Source: Candidatus Sedimenticola sp. (ex Thyasira tokunagai) (GTDB taxonomy: Bacteria; Pseudomonadota; Gammaproteobacteria; Chromatiales; Chromatiaceae). Taken from it: 64,000 bases of DNA. The notes under the pieces were generated by a model that worked only from the letters and a program-made list of their open reading frames with translations, ran no database searches and was not told the DNA's origin. The position numbers and the translations under genes are program-made. How positions within the stretch are numbered: the first letter of the stretch is position 1; each line of letters starts with the position of its first letter. The stretch lies in the NCBI GenBank assembly GCA_037318855.1, contig CP134874.1, forward strand, positions 2,108,598 to 2,172,597, in the 5' to 3' direction. Shown here in pieces: positions 46,117 through 54,977 of the stretch.

Positions 46117-46466
46117 TCCTCATCTTTCAGGATATCGGGTTCCCATGGCTCAGGAGGCTGAATAGATGTAGTGGTGGTTTGTCGGTTGTCTACAATTGGC
46201 GCCGTCTCAGTCGGCCGGGATGAAATGGTGGTCACCGTCTTCTTGCGGCAGGTGTCGACGGTGGGATACAGGTAATGCTGTTTCTCGAACGGTACGGTCA
46301 AGTCCCTCTCCAGGCGCTCACCCCGACGCAGGGGCACACATTTGACGGCCACGGGTTTGTCTATCACCACGGGTACCTGTTCAGAAGGCGGTGGTGTGGG
46401 TTTCTGGTCTGCCGGAGTCATGGTTACGGCAGCTACTGCTATGATAATAAAAAGGATGGTGGTCAT
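46107..46466 (-). CDS. small secreted/anchored hypothetical ICE protein
   Basis: 119 residues. An N-terminal hydrophobic segment (TILFIIIAVAAVTM) precedes a Pro/Thr-rich body with two Cys (KCVPLRRGER, VDTCRKKTVTT). Not recognised. It sits among pilus and pore genes and overlaps both, so it likely acts with them in the periplasm. Confidence 0.55.
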   Translation of the reverse strand: MTTILFIIIAVAAVTMTPADQKPTPPPSEQVPVVIDKPVAVKCVPLRRGERLERDLTVPFEKQHYLYPTVDTCRKKTVTTISSRPTETAPIVDNRQTTTTSIQPPEPWEPDILKDEEWP

Positions 46467-47206
46467 GGTTTGTCCTCCACATCCAGCTTGCGTTTTATGC
46501 CGTTCCTGTAGCGGAAGGTCACCTGTTCAGACGTAAGTGAAATCAGCGTCCATTTGTGTAGGGTCTCACCTGAACTCAGATGCCGGAGGGCACCCTTATA
46601 GCTGAGTACGGCGTAAGGTTTGCTATCCCAGTAATCTACGCTCAAGAGTGAGAAGGGCAGAGCGGGTGTCTTGAGGGGCTTTTTCTTCTTTGCAGTTTTC
46701 TTGCTCTTCTGAGCTTTTTCCAATGTCGTGAGTCTGGTGTCGATGGTTGCCATCGTATCGGTGACAGTGCCCTTCAACTGAGTGATCCGTCCCTCCAATT
46801 CGGAAGCAATGCGGGAAGCGGTATGCTCCATGGCAGCATCCAGACCTATGAGCTTTTGCTGGTTTTGCTGTGCCAGTTCGGATTGCGACTTGAGCTGCTG
46901 AAGCAACATCATGAGACGGTTCTCCAATTCTGGAATGCGGGCGATATAAGCGGCATCAGGAGACTCTGGTTTTATCTCGGTGATAGGGGTTTTGGTATCT
47001 GGATCGGCTGGGGCCAGCTCTGCCTCCGGGAGTTCGCCCCGGGAGGAAAAGGTAAGGAAAACCACCGCAACGAATACAATGATTGCCACCGCAGCACCGA
47101 TCAGGAATAACCTGGGTGGTCTGGGGCGGGTGCGGCGAGGGCGGCAATCCATGTCCACTTCCAGGTTGGGCAACTCGGAGGCGGAGTTTTCAGGCGCTTG
47201 GCTCAT
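46463..47206 (-). CDS. membrane-anchored coiled-coil protein of the PilL cluster
   Basis: 247 residues from ATG 47206 (GGGGGAG upstream). Basic cytoplasmic N-terminus, one membrane helix (FLIGAAVAIIVFVAVVFLTF), a coiled coil (LENRLMMLLQQLKSQSELAQ...) and a beta-like C-terminus (LLSVDYWDSKPYAVLSYKGA). Not assigned; it resembles pilus-assembly bitopic proteins. 17-bp overlap with pilL. Confidence 0.5.
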   Translation of the reverse strand: MSQAPENSASELPNLEVDMDCRPRRTRPRPPRLFLIGAAVAIIVFVAVVFLTFSSRGELPEAELAPADPDTKTPITEIKPESPDAAYIARIPELENRLMMLLQQLKSQSELAQQNQQKLIGLDAAMEHTASRIASELEGRITQLKGTVTDTMATIDTRLTTLEKAQKSKKTAKKKKPLKTPALPFSLLSVDYWDSKPYAVLSYKGALRHLSSGETLHKWTLISLTSEQVTFRYRNGIKRKLDVEDKP

Positions 47207-47741
47207 GGGTCTCCCCCGGTTTGGTTTTGGCTGCCGGTTCATTTTTGATCGTTGGATCTGGAATGGTTTGGACCGGTTCGGAATCGTTCGGTCGCCGGTC
47301 CATGGGCCGGTAGGCCGGTGCCAGGTCGAAAGCAATCAGCCGGTTCACGGGATCCACTACGACCTGGTGGGCGTTGCCGGTGAGTGTCGCGAGCATGTTT
47401 TGCAGTGTCATCGGCCCCAGATGCCGGTGGATCTTGGGCAGGAGGTGACCCAGCAATGGTGCCATGGCGGGATCGGCGGCATCGGACTTGGCCAGGTGGT
47501 AACCGCTATGGCGTAACAGGTAGCGCATTGCATCACCTACCGTTGTAATATGTGGCTCGTGGAAGCGGATTGTCACCATGGTCTGTAACGGATCCGCCTG
47601 GGCGGCGGTGGCCACCGGTGCCACCACGGTGTAACGCCCAACCTGCATCGGTGTGTTTCCGGCCGTCGCCATTGTGGCGGTAAGTGAGATGGCCAAGCCG
47701 ATCAGCCCTGAGTTGATGACATTTTGTGTCATGTGAGACAT
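47190..47741 (-). CDS. pilL: PilL N-terminal-type ICE pilus protein (TIGR03748)
   Basis: 183 residues from ATG 47741, with GGAGGATCC directly upstream. A signal helix (GLIGLAISLTATMATA) leads to QVGRYTVVAPVATAAQADPL, HITTVGDAMRYLLRHSGYHL and LGPMTLQNMLATLTGNAHQV, the PilL-type secretin-like N domain of PFGI-1-class ICEs. First gene of the upstream transfer operon. The 36-nt motif is 114 bp upstream. Confidence 0.82.
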   Translation of the reverse strand: MSHMTQNVINSGLIGLAISLTATMATAGNTPMQVGRYTVVAPVATAAQADPLQTMVTIRFHEPHITTVGDAMRYLLRHSGYHLAKSDAADPAMAPLLGHLLPKIHRHLGPMTLQNMLATLTGNAHQVVVDPVNRLIAFDLAPAYRPMDRRPNDSEPVQTIPDPTIKNEPAAKTKPGETHEPSA

Positions 47742-47854
47742 GGATCCTCCGAATCTAAAAAATGCCCGCGCCCCGAGGGTGGGCACGGACCAACGGGATG
47801 CAGAGCAGTGGGGATCTGCTCCACGCGTTAATACTCCGAAGTAGGGAGAGAAAC

Positions 47855-47890
47855 GTCTATAGAAAACCCTCTTATCTATTTCCAAGGGTT
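47855..47890 (-). promoter_or_regulatory. shared 36-nt ICE operon motif, copy C
   Basis: GTCTATAGAAAACCCT, a 14-base spacer, then AGGGTT. In the direction of transcription TTGGAA and TATAGA are 18 bp apart, which fits a sigma-70 promoter overlapping the dyad. Confidence 0.6.
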
Positions 47891-48050
47891 TTTTCTCTGG
47901 GTTTCATTTGCGAACCCTGAACACGAAACTGCGCATGTTGGTGGCTTTGTTGGCCATAAATTTTGACCTACTCTGTCTTGCGGAATACGCTAACCCGTTG
48001 GGCGTGCCCAGCTATCAGTGGGCATAGAAGGATGTGATCTTGAGGTATAA

Positions 48051-48224
48051 ATGATGGAAATAATAATCACACTACGGGATGACGATGATGGTCAGGTGCA
48101 GATCGAGGAGATTAGGCGGCCAGGAACTGATGAGACGGAGGAATCGGTTACTATAGCGTCTGCCCTGGCGGATGAGATGCTCTCCTTGGTGAGCGAGCTG
48201 GGAGATGCAGAAGTACTGCCATGA
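48051..48224 (+). CDS. small acidic hypothetical protein
   Basis: 57 residues (MMEIIITLRDDDDGQVQIEE...), acidic, not recognised. TGAGG precedes the ATG at a suitable distance. It lies between the transfer operon and the helicase-nuclease gene, on the strand of the latter. Confidence 0.5.
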   Translation: MMEIIITLRDDDDGQVQIEEIRRPGTDETEESVTIASALADEMLSLVSELGDAEVLP

Positions 48225-48379
48225 TTGTGGTATAGGCATAAATAGAATAGATTATTTCTGCTTACGACCCTGAAGAATCACTAATAGAATTTAATGGTTT
48301 ATTTGTGTGTAATGTTCCAATCTGGATAAGATTGACGAGAAGTGCACACACAAACTTAGAAGACGGTAAAGGATTTGCC

Positions 48380-51300
48380 ATGACCGCATCCAGTCTTTCC
48401 TCAACAGCCCAGGAAAACTTGCTGGCGACGTTTGAGTACCTGCTCCATCTGGATCGGCAGCGTAGCCGTCCTATTTTTCGCTTGTCAGACCATAAGCTGC
48501 CGGTTTTTCACGAGTACGTTTTTACCGATCTCCCAGGGATTGAGACCAACCTGATAGAAGAACAGCAAGAGGTATGGCTGAGCATCCGCCGGTTACAGGC
48601 AAATCTGCCGCCAGAACCACACGAGTGGTTGCGCCCCTGGATTAATATCCCTAATGACCCTGGCAAAAAGCCGACGATGGCGGAAAGCATCGTTATCCAT
48701 CCGGACAACCTCCCCCCCATCGAAATATTCAATCATGAGGAAATAGAGGTTGATCAAAGCGGTCTCTTTGATGCTTCGAGCGAGGTACTATCGGGCTCCT
48801 CCGGGCAGGATGAGGCTCCACCCGAAGTGATAGACCTTCGACTCGAAGATGTTCCGGAGATCCAGGGTATGTTCGACCGATATTTAGCCGAACAGTGGAC
48901 ATCCTGGTCGGAGACTGAACAGCCGCGCCGCAAGACGATTAACAAATACGATCAGTTTTTCTCCCTGATGCAGGATGCGGAATCCGGAGGCAGCGCCGAA
49001 GACGGTATTGAGATAGCCTGGGGTATAGGCATAGCCTTATGGGACAACGAAGAAAAAGCAGACTCTGTTATTTATCCCCTCATCAGTCGTACCGTAGAGT
49101 TACATATCGACTCTATGACCATGTCGATCACGGTCACGCCGACTGAGCGAGATCCAGTCGTTCACGTCGATGCATTTGTAGAGCTAGAGATCCCTCAGTC
49201 CGCCGATGTGGAAAAGCGGGCGCTGGCGGAATTTAGTAGCTCCGAGCTTACTTTCTCACCGTTTGATCCTGCTACTTACGAGAGTATCTTGCGTTTTGCC
49301 GCCATTCAGCTCGATAGCCACGGCGTGTACTGGCTGGATGATCGGGAGGAAGAGCGTGATCGTTCACTTCCTTCTATAAAAGATCATCTAGTGGTAACCG
49401 ATACATGGGTGATTTTCGCCCGCAAACGCTCGACGAATTTCATAGCCGCCGATATCAAACGGTTGCAGCAGGTGGTTGAAGAGGCAGAAGAATTACCGCC
49501 GGCACTAGCCTTGGTAGTAACCGAGCCGTCAGACCAACGGGTTACCCGCAAGCCGAGACGTTATCGCGGTATCTCAACGCCAGGATTAAGTGATATAAAC
49601 GGCAATCCGCCTACTGGACATGTGATTGAGGATAGCGACGACCTGTTTTTCCCCAAGCCTTTTAACAGCGAACAGGTCAGCATAATCAGCCGTCTTGATC
49701 AAGCGGATGGTGTTGTGGTGCAGGGCCCCCCGGGGACGGGAAAGACCCACACCATTGCCAATGTAATCTCTCATTACCTGGCGCTAGGCAAGAAGGTATT
49801 GGTCAGCGCTCAACACGAGTCCCCGCTTGCGGTTCTCCAGGATCAAATCCCTGAGTCGCTGCGCCCACTTACCATAAGCTTACTGACTTCTGAGCGTGAA
49901 GGACTAAAGCAGCTCGAGCGTTCAGTGCGCAAGATCGCCGGTGAAGTGAATACTTTGAGCGAGGGACATCTAGACCGCGAGATCCGCACCGAGTCCGACC
50001 GTATCGATCAGCTGCATCAACAACTCGCAAACCTTGATCGGGAGCTGCGTGAATGGGCCGGCAAGCAAACGGCGGCCACGCCATTTCTCGGCGACAACAC
50101 CCGGCCAGAGAAGTTGGCCCGATATGTGATCGAGCAGGAAACGGCACACAAGTGGTTTCCTGATTTACTGAACGGTGAAGAGGAGACCCTGCCACGCTTC
50201 ACCGAAGATGACATCGCTGACTTGCTCGCCGCCCGGGAGAAACTGGGCGAGGATCTGGTCTACCTCGGACGGAAATTGCCAAAGCCGGATGCGTTGCCGC
50301 TGCCCGAGGACATAGTGCGGCTGCACGGGGATCTGCGGCGGCTGCACGAACTGAGCGAAAAGGTTATCGAAGGTGGTGATATTCCACCCCTTCGACAGTA
50401 CACGACGGATTGTCTGCTTCAGGCAGAGATTCTGCGGGAATATGTGGTGAAAGGCCACGCCTTGTTGCAGGCTGGCACCCAGCACGAATGGCAACGCAAA
50501 GTACGTCCCTTGCTGCGCCAATCCGCCGACACACCGCTGGCGCATCATTTTCGCCGGTGGTTGAACGTGGCACTCAAACTGGAGAAGAAACGACAGGAGT
50601 TTTTCGGCGATGCGCTTGAGGTCCCGCTGGAAGGCGAATCGCATCAAGGGCTCTTCGAAGCAGTGCAACTTGCCGCACTCGGGAAAAGCCCCTTCGGCTG
50701 GTTTGGTGGTGACAAAGCTGCCAAGGCACTTATCAAGCAAATCCGAATCCACGCTTCAGTGCCCCACACCGACGACGAATGGAAGCGGGTACTGGAATAT
50801 CTCGAAGCGGCCAGGACGGCGCGCAAGCTCACCGTGCAATGGTCACAGATCCGGCACGAGCTTGACGGACCGGAACTAACCACCGAGGGGCTCGCCGCGA
50901 TCAAGCCGATGGCCGATATCGCACGGCCGCTGGCTGCCCTGTGGCAGCTCGACACCAAACTGGCCAAGCCACTAGTTGAGAAGACCAAAGAGGTATTTGC
51001 GATTGGCTTTGATCTCAATCGTCTGACTGAATCCCCCAATGAGCTTGAACGCCTGCTGAAAGCAATCGATGCGCATCTGCAGCACAGTCGGCTGAAAGCA
51101 GCCAACAACACACGCCAGGGAATAGAGGATTCTCTCAAGGGGTTCCAAGGACCTGTCACCGATCAATTGAAGGGCTTTGTGGGCTATATGCTCGGCAAAG
51201 AGAATATAACCGCTGACAGAATCATGGACGAATGGGATGGCCTGATGGATGAACTACGCCGTCTCCAGGGATTGCAGGGGGCGCTGGCCACGGTTGAGCG

Positions 51301-53473
51301 CGTCACCGAGCTGGTCAATACATGTGGGGCAAACAAGTGGGCGAGCAAATTACGCGTGGAACCGCCCCAAGAAGCAGGTGATCAATGGCTGCCAAGACAG
51401 TGGCGAGCAGCCTGGGATTGGGCGCGGGCCAAAGGTTATCTGGAGGCCATCGATGGACGGGAAGCCTTAAAACGTCTTGCACATGAGCGCAGCAATGCCG
51501 AGGAGAACCTCAACCGTGCCTATTTGCGGGTGGTAGAACTTCGCACTTGGAGGCAGCTCAAACGTAATATGACGCCCCGGGTAAGCGCGGCGCTCAACGC
51601 CTATCTTACTGCTATTACCCGCATTGGCAGAGGAACCGGTGTGCGCGCGATCCGATACCGACGAGATGCCCGCAAGGCAATGGCCAACGCCTATGGTGCC
51701 ACGCCCTGCTGGATCATGCCCCACTGGCGGGTGTCCGAGTCGCTGCCCCCAGAACTCGGCATGTTCGATCTCTTAATTATCGACGAGGCCTCACAGTCCG
51801 ATGTATGGGCATTGCCCGCCATCGCCCGTGCTAAAAAAATCCTAGTGGTGGGCGATGACAAGCAGGTAAGCCCATCCGATGTCGGCCTCAAGGAAGCCGA
51901 CATCCGGGCCTTGAAGGGCCGTTTTTTGTCGAAACTGCCATACGGCGAACATCTGTTACCCGGCGGATCGATCTACGACCTCGGCAGCACTATGTTTGCT
52001 TCGGACATTATTCGGTTGCGCGAGCATTTCCGTTGCGTCGAGCCCATCATCGCCTTTTCCAACCGGGAGTTTTATGACGGTGAAATCAAGCCGCTACGGG
52101 TTCCCAAACCCTCAGAACGTCTCAACCCACCGTTGATTGACGTTTATGTAAAAGGAGGCTACCGCTCGGAGCGAAAAAAGATCAACAAGCCCGAGGCCAA
52201 CGCGATTGTCGAGGAGATCAAAAAGATATCTAAACAGCCGGATATGGCTCACCGGACAATCGGCGTGGTCTCGCTCCTTGGGTCCGATCAAGCTAAGTAT
52301 ATCCAGGAGAAGCTACTTAATGAGCTGGGAGAAGACGTGATCCTGCGACATAACATCCGTTGCGGCAATGCTATGCACTTTCAGGGCAAGGAGGCCGATA
52401 TCGTCATGATTTCGATGGTTGCCTCCGGTAGTATCCGAGCGAACAGCGGGCGTCTTTACGAACAGCGTTACAACGTCGCTTCCTCCCGCGCCCGCGATCG
52501 TCTGTACGTCTTTCGCAGCTTCAGCCGCGAAGAAGTGCGGGACAACGACTTGCGCGCCCGCCTGCTCGATCACTTGAGTCATCCATTTGGCATCGAGACC
52601 GAGCAAGTGAAAGAGATGCGCGATTTGTGTGAATCTGGATTCGAGCGGGAGGTCTACGACGAGCTTGTTGGCCGCGGGTACCAGGTGCTGCCCCAGGTAC
52701 GGGCGGGAGGTTATCGCATTGATCTTGTAGTAGATGGGGCCGATGATCGACGCCTCGCAATTGAGTGTGACGGTGATCAGTACCACGGCGTGGATCGATG
52801 GATGGCAGATATCACCCGCCAGCGAATATTGGAACGCATGGGCTGGAGGTTCTGGCGCTGTTGGGCTTCGAATTGGATTGCAAATCGCGATGATTGCATG
52901 GAAGACCTCCTGGAGACGTTAGAAACACGTGGGATTACCCCTGGAGCAGCAAGTAAAGCGACTGATCCCGAGATCCAGTCTTATCTGGTTGAGCACCGTA
53001 TCATCGAACCTCAACGAGCAGAAGAAGATGAACTAGAGCAGACGGGCATTCTATCAGCTGAAGATGTTACGCTGCCCATGACCGAACCAGAGTTGCCGAA
53101 GGAATCGCAGCCAAAGCCAGAATTCACACTGGAATCTGGCAACATCCCTGCGGATCTGGAGTTGGAACTCGTACCCGTAGAATCCAAGACCGAGACTTCA
53201 CTTCTTCAGATCGGGGAAAGGACCAAGGTAATCTCTAGGCCATTACGTACAGTGGAGATTGGTGATTCGGTGACCTATGTAAATGTCGACCGTTCGGACA
53301 ATATCTTAAGCGTTCGCATCGTTCATGGTAACTCAGATCCAAATGCCGGTATCGTCAACGAGCAAACGCCGTTGGCCGAAGCACTACTTGGTGCGGAAGA
53401 AGGGGATACAGTGGAGGCGCATCTACCAATGGGTACGGCGAGATTTCGAATTTTAGAAGTCCGTCCGCATTAA
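48380..53473 (+). CDS. SF1 helicase with C-terminal Vsr-like nuclease domain
   Basis: 1697 residues from ATG 48380 (an AAAGGA is nearby; an earlier in-frame start at 48305 lacks one). UPF1-like helicase: Walker A VVQGPPGTGKTHTIANVI (~447), a long helical insert (~520-1100), Walker B LLIIDEASQSDVWALP (~1132), VVGDDKQVSP, LREHFRCVEPIIAFSNREF and NVASSRARDRLYVF. Residues ~1413-1497 (FEREVYDELVGRGYQVLPQV, YRIDLVVDG, LAIECDGDQYHG) form a DUF559/MTES_1575-type nuclease. The C-terminal ~190 residues are acidic, ending in a GreA-like tail. Helicase plus Vsr-like nuclease is a known antiphage pattern (for example Hhe-like), so defence is likely; the exact system is not assigned. Confidence 0.82.
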   Translation: MTASSLSSTAQENLLATFEYLLHLDRQRSRPIFRLSDHKLPVFHEYVFTDLPGIETNLIEEQQEVWLSIRRLQANLPPEPHEWLRPWINIPNDPGKKPTMAESIVIHPDNLPPIEIFNHEEIEVDQSGLFDASSEVLSGSSGQDEAPPEVIDLRLEDVPEIQGMFDRYLAEQWTSWSETEQPRRKTINKYDQFFSLMQDAESGGSAEDGIEIAWGIGIALWDNEEKADSVIYPLISRTVELHIDSMTMSITVTPTERDPVVHVDAFVELEIPQSADVEKRALAEFSSSELTFSPFDPATYESILRFAAIQLDSHGVYWLDDREEERDRSLPSIKDHLVVTDTWVIFARKRSTNFIAADIKRLQQVVEEAEELPPALALVVTEPSDQRVTRKPRRYRGISTPGLSDINGNPPTGHVIEDSDDLFFPKPFNSEQVSIISRLDQADGVVVQGPPGTGKTHTIANVISHYLALGKKVLVSAQHESPLAVLQDQIPESLRPLTISLLTSEREGLKQLERSVRKIAGEVNTLSEGHLDREIRTESDRIDQLHQQLANLDRELREWAGKQTAATPFLGDNTRPEKLARYVIEQETAHKWFPDLLNGEEETLPRFTEDDIADLLAAREKLGEDLVYLGRKLPKPDALPLPEDIVRLHGDLRRLHELSEKVIEGGDIPPLRQYTTDCLLQAEILREYVVKGHALLQAGTQHEWQRKVRPLLRQSADTPLAHHFRRWLNVALKLEKKRQEFFGDALEVPLEGESHQGLFEAVQLAALGKSPFGWFGGDKAAKALIKQIRIHASVPHTDDEWKRVLEYLEAARTARKLTVQWSQIRHELDGPELTTEGLAAIKPMADIARPLAALWQLDTKLAKPLVEKTKEVFAIGFDLNRLTESPNELERLLKAIDAHLQHSRLKAANNTRQGIEDSLKGFQGPVTDQLKGFVGYMLGKENITADRIMDEWDGLMDELRRLQGLQGALATVERVTELVNTCGANKWASKLRVEPPQEAGDQWLPRQWRAAWDWARAKGYLEAIDGREALKRLAHERSNAEENLNRAYLRVVELRTWRQLKRNMTPRVSAALNAYLTAITRIGRGTGVRAIRYRRDARKAMANAYGATPCWIMPHWRVSESLPPELGMFDLLIIDEASQSDVWALPAIARAKKILVVGDDKQVSPSDVGLKEADIRALKGRFLSKLPYGEHLLPGGSIYDLGSTMFASDIIRLREHFRCVEPIIAFSNREFYDGEIKPLRVPKPSERLNPPLIDVYVKGGYRSERKKINKPEANAIVEEIKKISKQPDMAHRTIGVVSLLGSDQAKYIQEKLLNELGEDVILRHNIRCGNAMHFQGKEADIVMISMVASGSIRANSGRLYEQRYNVASSRARDRLYVFRSFSREEVRDNDLRARLLDHLSHPFGIETEQVKEMRDLCESGFEREVYDELVGRGYQVLPQVRAGGYRIDLVVDGADDRRLAIECDGDQYHGVDRWMADITRQRILERMGWRFWRCWASNWIANRDDCMEDLLETLETRGITPGAASKATDPEIQSYLVEHRIIEPQRAEEDELEQTGILSAEDVTLPMTEPELPKESQPKPEFTLESGNIPADLELELVPVESKTETSLLQIGERTKVISRPLRTVEIGDSVTYVNVDRSDNILSVRIVHGNSDPNAGIVNEQTPLAEALLGAEEGDTVEAHLPMGTARFRILEVRPH

Positions 53474-53955
53474 GTTACTGAAGTACGTTAATTACGGGCG
53501 TGGTATCAGACGGCTTTCTTCCCATTCTAATACCAGAGCAATCCAGCATCTTACAGGGGGACCACAACCAAACCGTCCGGTACCGTTTGTATGTGGTGTG
53601 TACGGTTGAGGTGGCAGGTGCTTTGCTCTGTTTCATCTCCCGACGTTGCGCTATGGAATGAGCAAAGGCCGTTAAGGTATCGTGGTGATGTTGCTTTTGC
53701 GTCAGTCCTCAATGCCCTCCGGGACTAACATGTCTTGTACCTCCAACTAAGGGTTTCCAACGATTTGGAATCTCCATCTACAGGCTCTACGATATCCGAA
53801 TACCTGACACGGTGCTTTGGTTTACGTAAATATGATCGTGCGGTCTTTAATGCATTACCAGAACAGACATGACAAAACTAAACCTGATTACGTCTAAGGC
53901 TCAGCTTTTGAGCCACTAGGTATTGGATACTGAACCTGAAGCAAAACAAGGAGAT
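53474..53955. other. about 480 bp without a gene before the IS1595 transposase
   Basis: No coding region is recognised. A small hairpin GGCTCAG CTTT TGAGCC lies near 53899. It probably contains the left end of the IS element, but I could not match terminal inverted repeats. Confidence 0.5.
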
Positions 53956-53959
53956 AGAG

Positions 53960-54907
53960 ATGAGCAAGAATCAGGTTCAGTTTCAAAAAGGCCTTAGTTT
54001 GATAACATTTCTGAGAGAATATGGCGCTGAAGAACAATGCCGTAGCGCATTGTACCAGTGGCGCTGGCCAAATGGTTTCGTCTGCCCGGAATGCGGCCAT
54101 ACAGAATGTTGTGAAATCACATCCCGGCAACTCTCTCAATGCAGTCGCTGCCATCGTCAGACCTCGGTGATTAGTGGAACGATCTTTGAGGCCACCAAAT
54201 TGCCGCTGACGACCTGGTTTCTGGGGATCTACCTGTTGACCCAGACCAAGAGTGGCGTCTCGGCACTGGGTTTGAGGCGGCAACTGGGGATCACCTATAA
54301 CGCCGCTTGGCGCATGAAACACAAGCTGATGCAGGTGATGAAAGAACGCGATGATTGCCAACCTTTGGAGGGCATCATTCAGATGGATGATGCCTATTGG
54401 GGCGGTGAGCGCAGAGGGGGTAAACGCGGGCGTGGCGCGCCGGGCAAGAGCCCATTTGTAGCGGCGGTCGCCACAAATGAAGAAGGTCATCCCATCGCGA
54501 TGCGTCTTACCAAAGTGAAAGGCTTCCGTAAAAAAGAAATCACCCGTTGGGCGCGCAAGCATCTGCAAGCGTCCTGTGTGGTCATCTCCGATGGTTTGAA
54601 CTGTTTTAGCGGTGTAGAAGACGCGGGTTGTGAACATGAGGCCATTGTGACGGGTGGCGGTCCGGCCAGCGTCAACTTGGAAGCTTTCACTTGGATCAAT
54701 ACAATGATTGGCAACGTGAAGAATTCGATTCATGGCTCCTACCATGCGATCAATGAGAAACATCTGCCTCGTTATTTGGCCGAGTTTTGTTACCGTTTCA
54801 ACCGGCGGTTCAAACTCGAAGACATGATTCCCCGGCTCGGCTATGTCGCCGTACGGACTCCGCCCATGCCAGCCAAGCTTCTGAAGCTTGCTGAGGTTTG
54901 GGGGTAA
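53960..54907 (+). CDS. IS1595-family transposase
   Basis: 315 residues. Zinc ribbon CPECGHTECC ... CSRCHRQTS at the N-terminus, then the ISXO2-like DDE/N core: IQMDDAYWGGERRGGKRGRG, VVISDGLNCFSGVE, TWINTMIGNVKNSIHGSYHA, and HLPRYLAEFCYRFNRRF at the end. Appears full length. GGAGATAGAG precedes the ATG. It lies directly beyond the terminator of the helicase operon. Confidence 0.93.
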   Translation: MSKNQVQFQKGLSLITFLREYGAEEQCRSALYQWRWPNGFVCPECGHTECCEITSRQLSQCSRCHRQTSVISGTIFEATKLPLTTWFLGIYLLTQTKSGVSALGLRRQLGITYNAAWRMKHKLMQVMKERDDCQPLEGIIQMDDAYWGGERRGGKRGRGAPGKSPFVAAVATNEEGHPIAMRLTKVKGFRKKEITRWARKHLQASCVVISDGLNCFSGVEDAGCEHEAIVTGGGPASVNLEAFTWINTMIGNVKNSIHGSYHAINEKHLPRYLAEFCYRFNRRFKLEDMIPRLGYVAVRTPPMPAKLLKLAEVWG

Positions 54908-54929
54908 TCAGGAAACTAAAAGAAGAGTA

Positions 54930-54965
54930 AAAAACATCCGCCAGGACCTTTCGGCCCCGGCGGAT
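54930..54965 (-). terminator. terminator of the split helicase gene
   Basis: On the minus strand: ATCCGCCGGGGCC GAAA GGTCCTGGCGGAT followed by GTTTTTT. A strong stem with a GNRA-like loop, just downstream of the helicase stop. Confidence 0.85.
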
Positions 54966-54977
54966 TAAAGTACGAGA

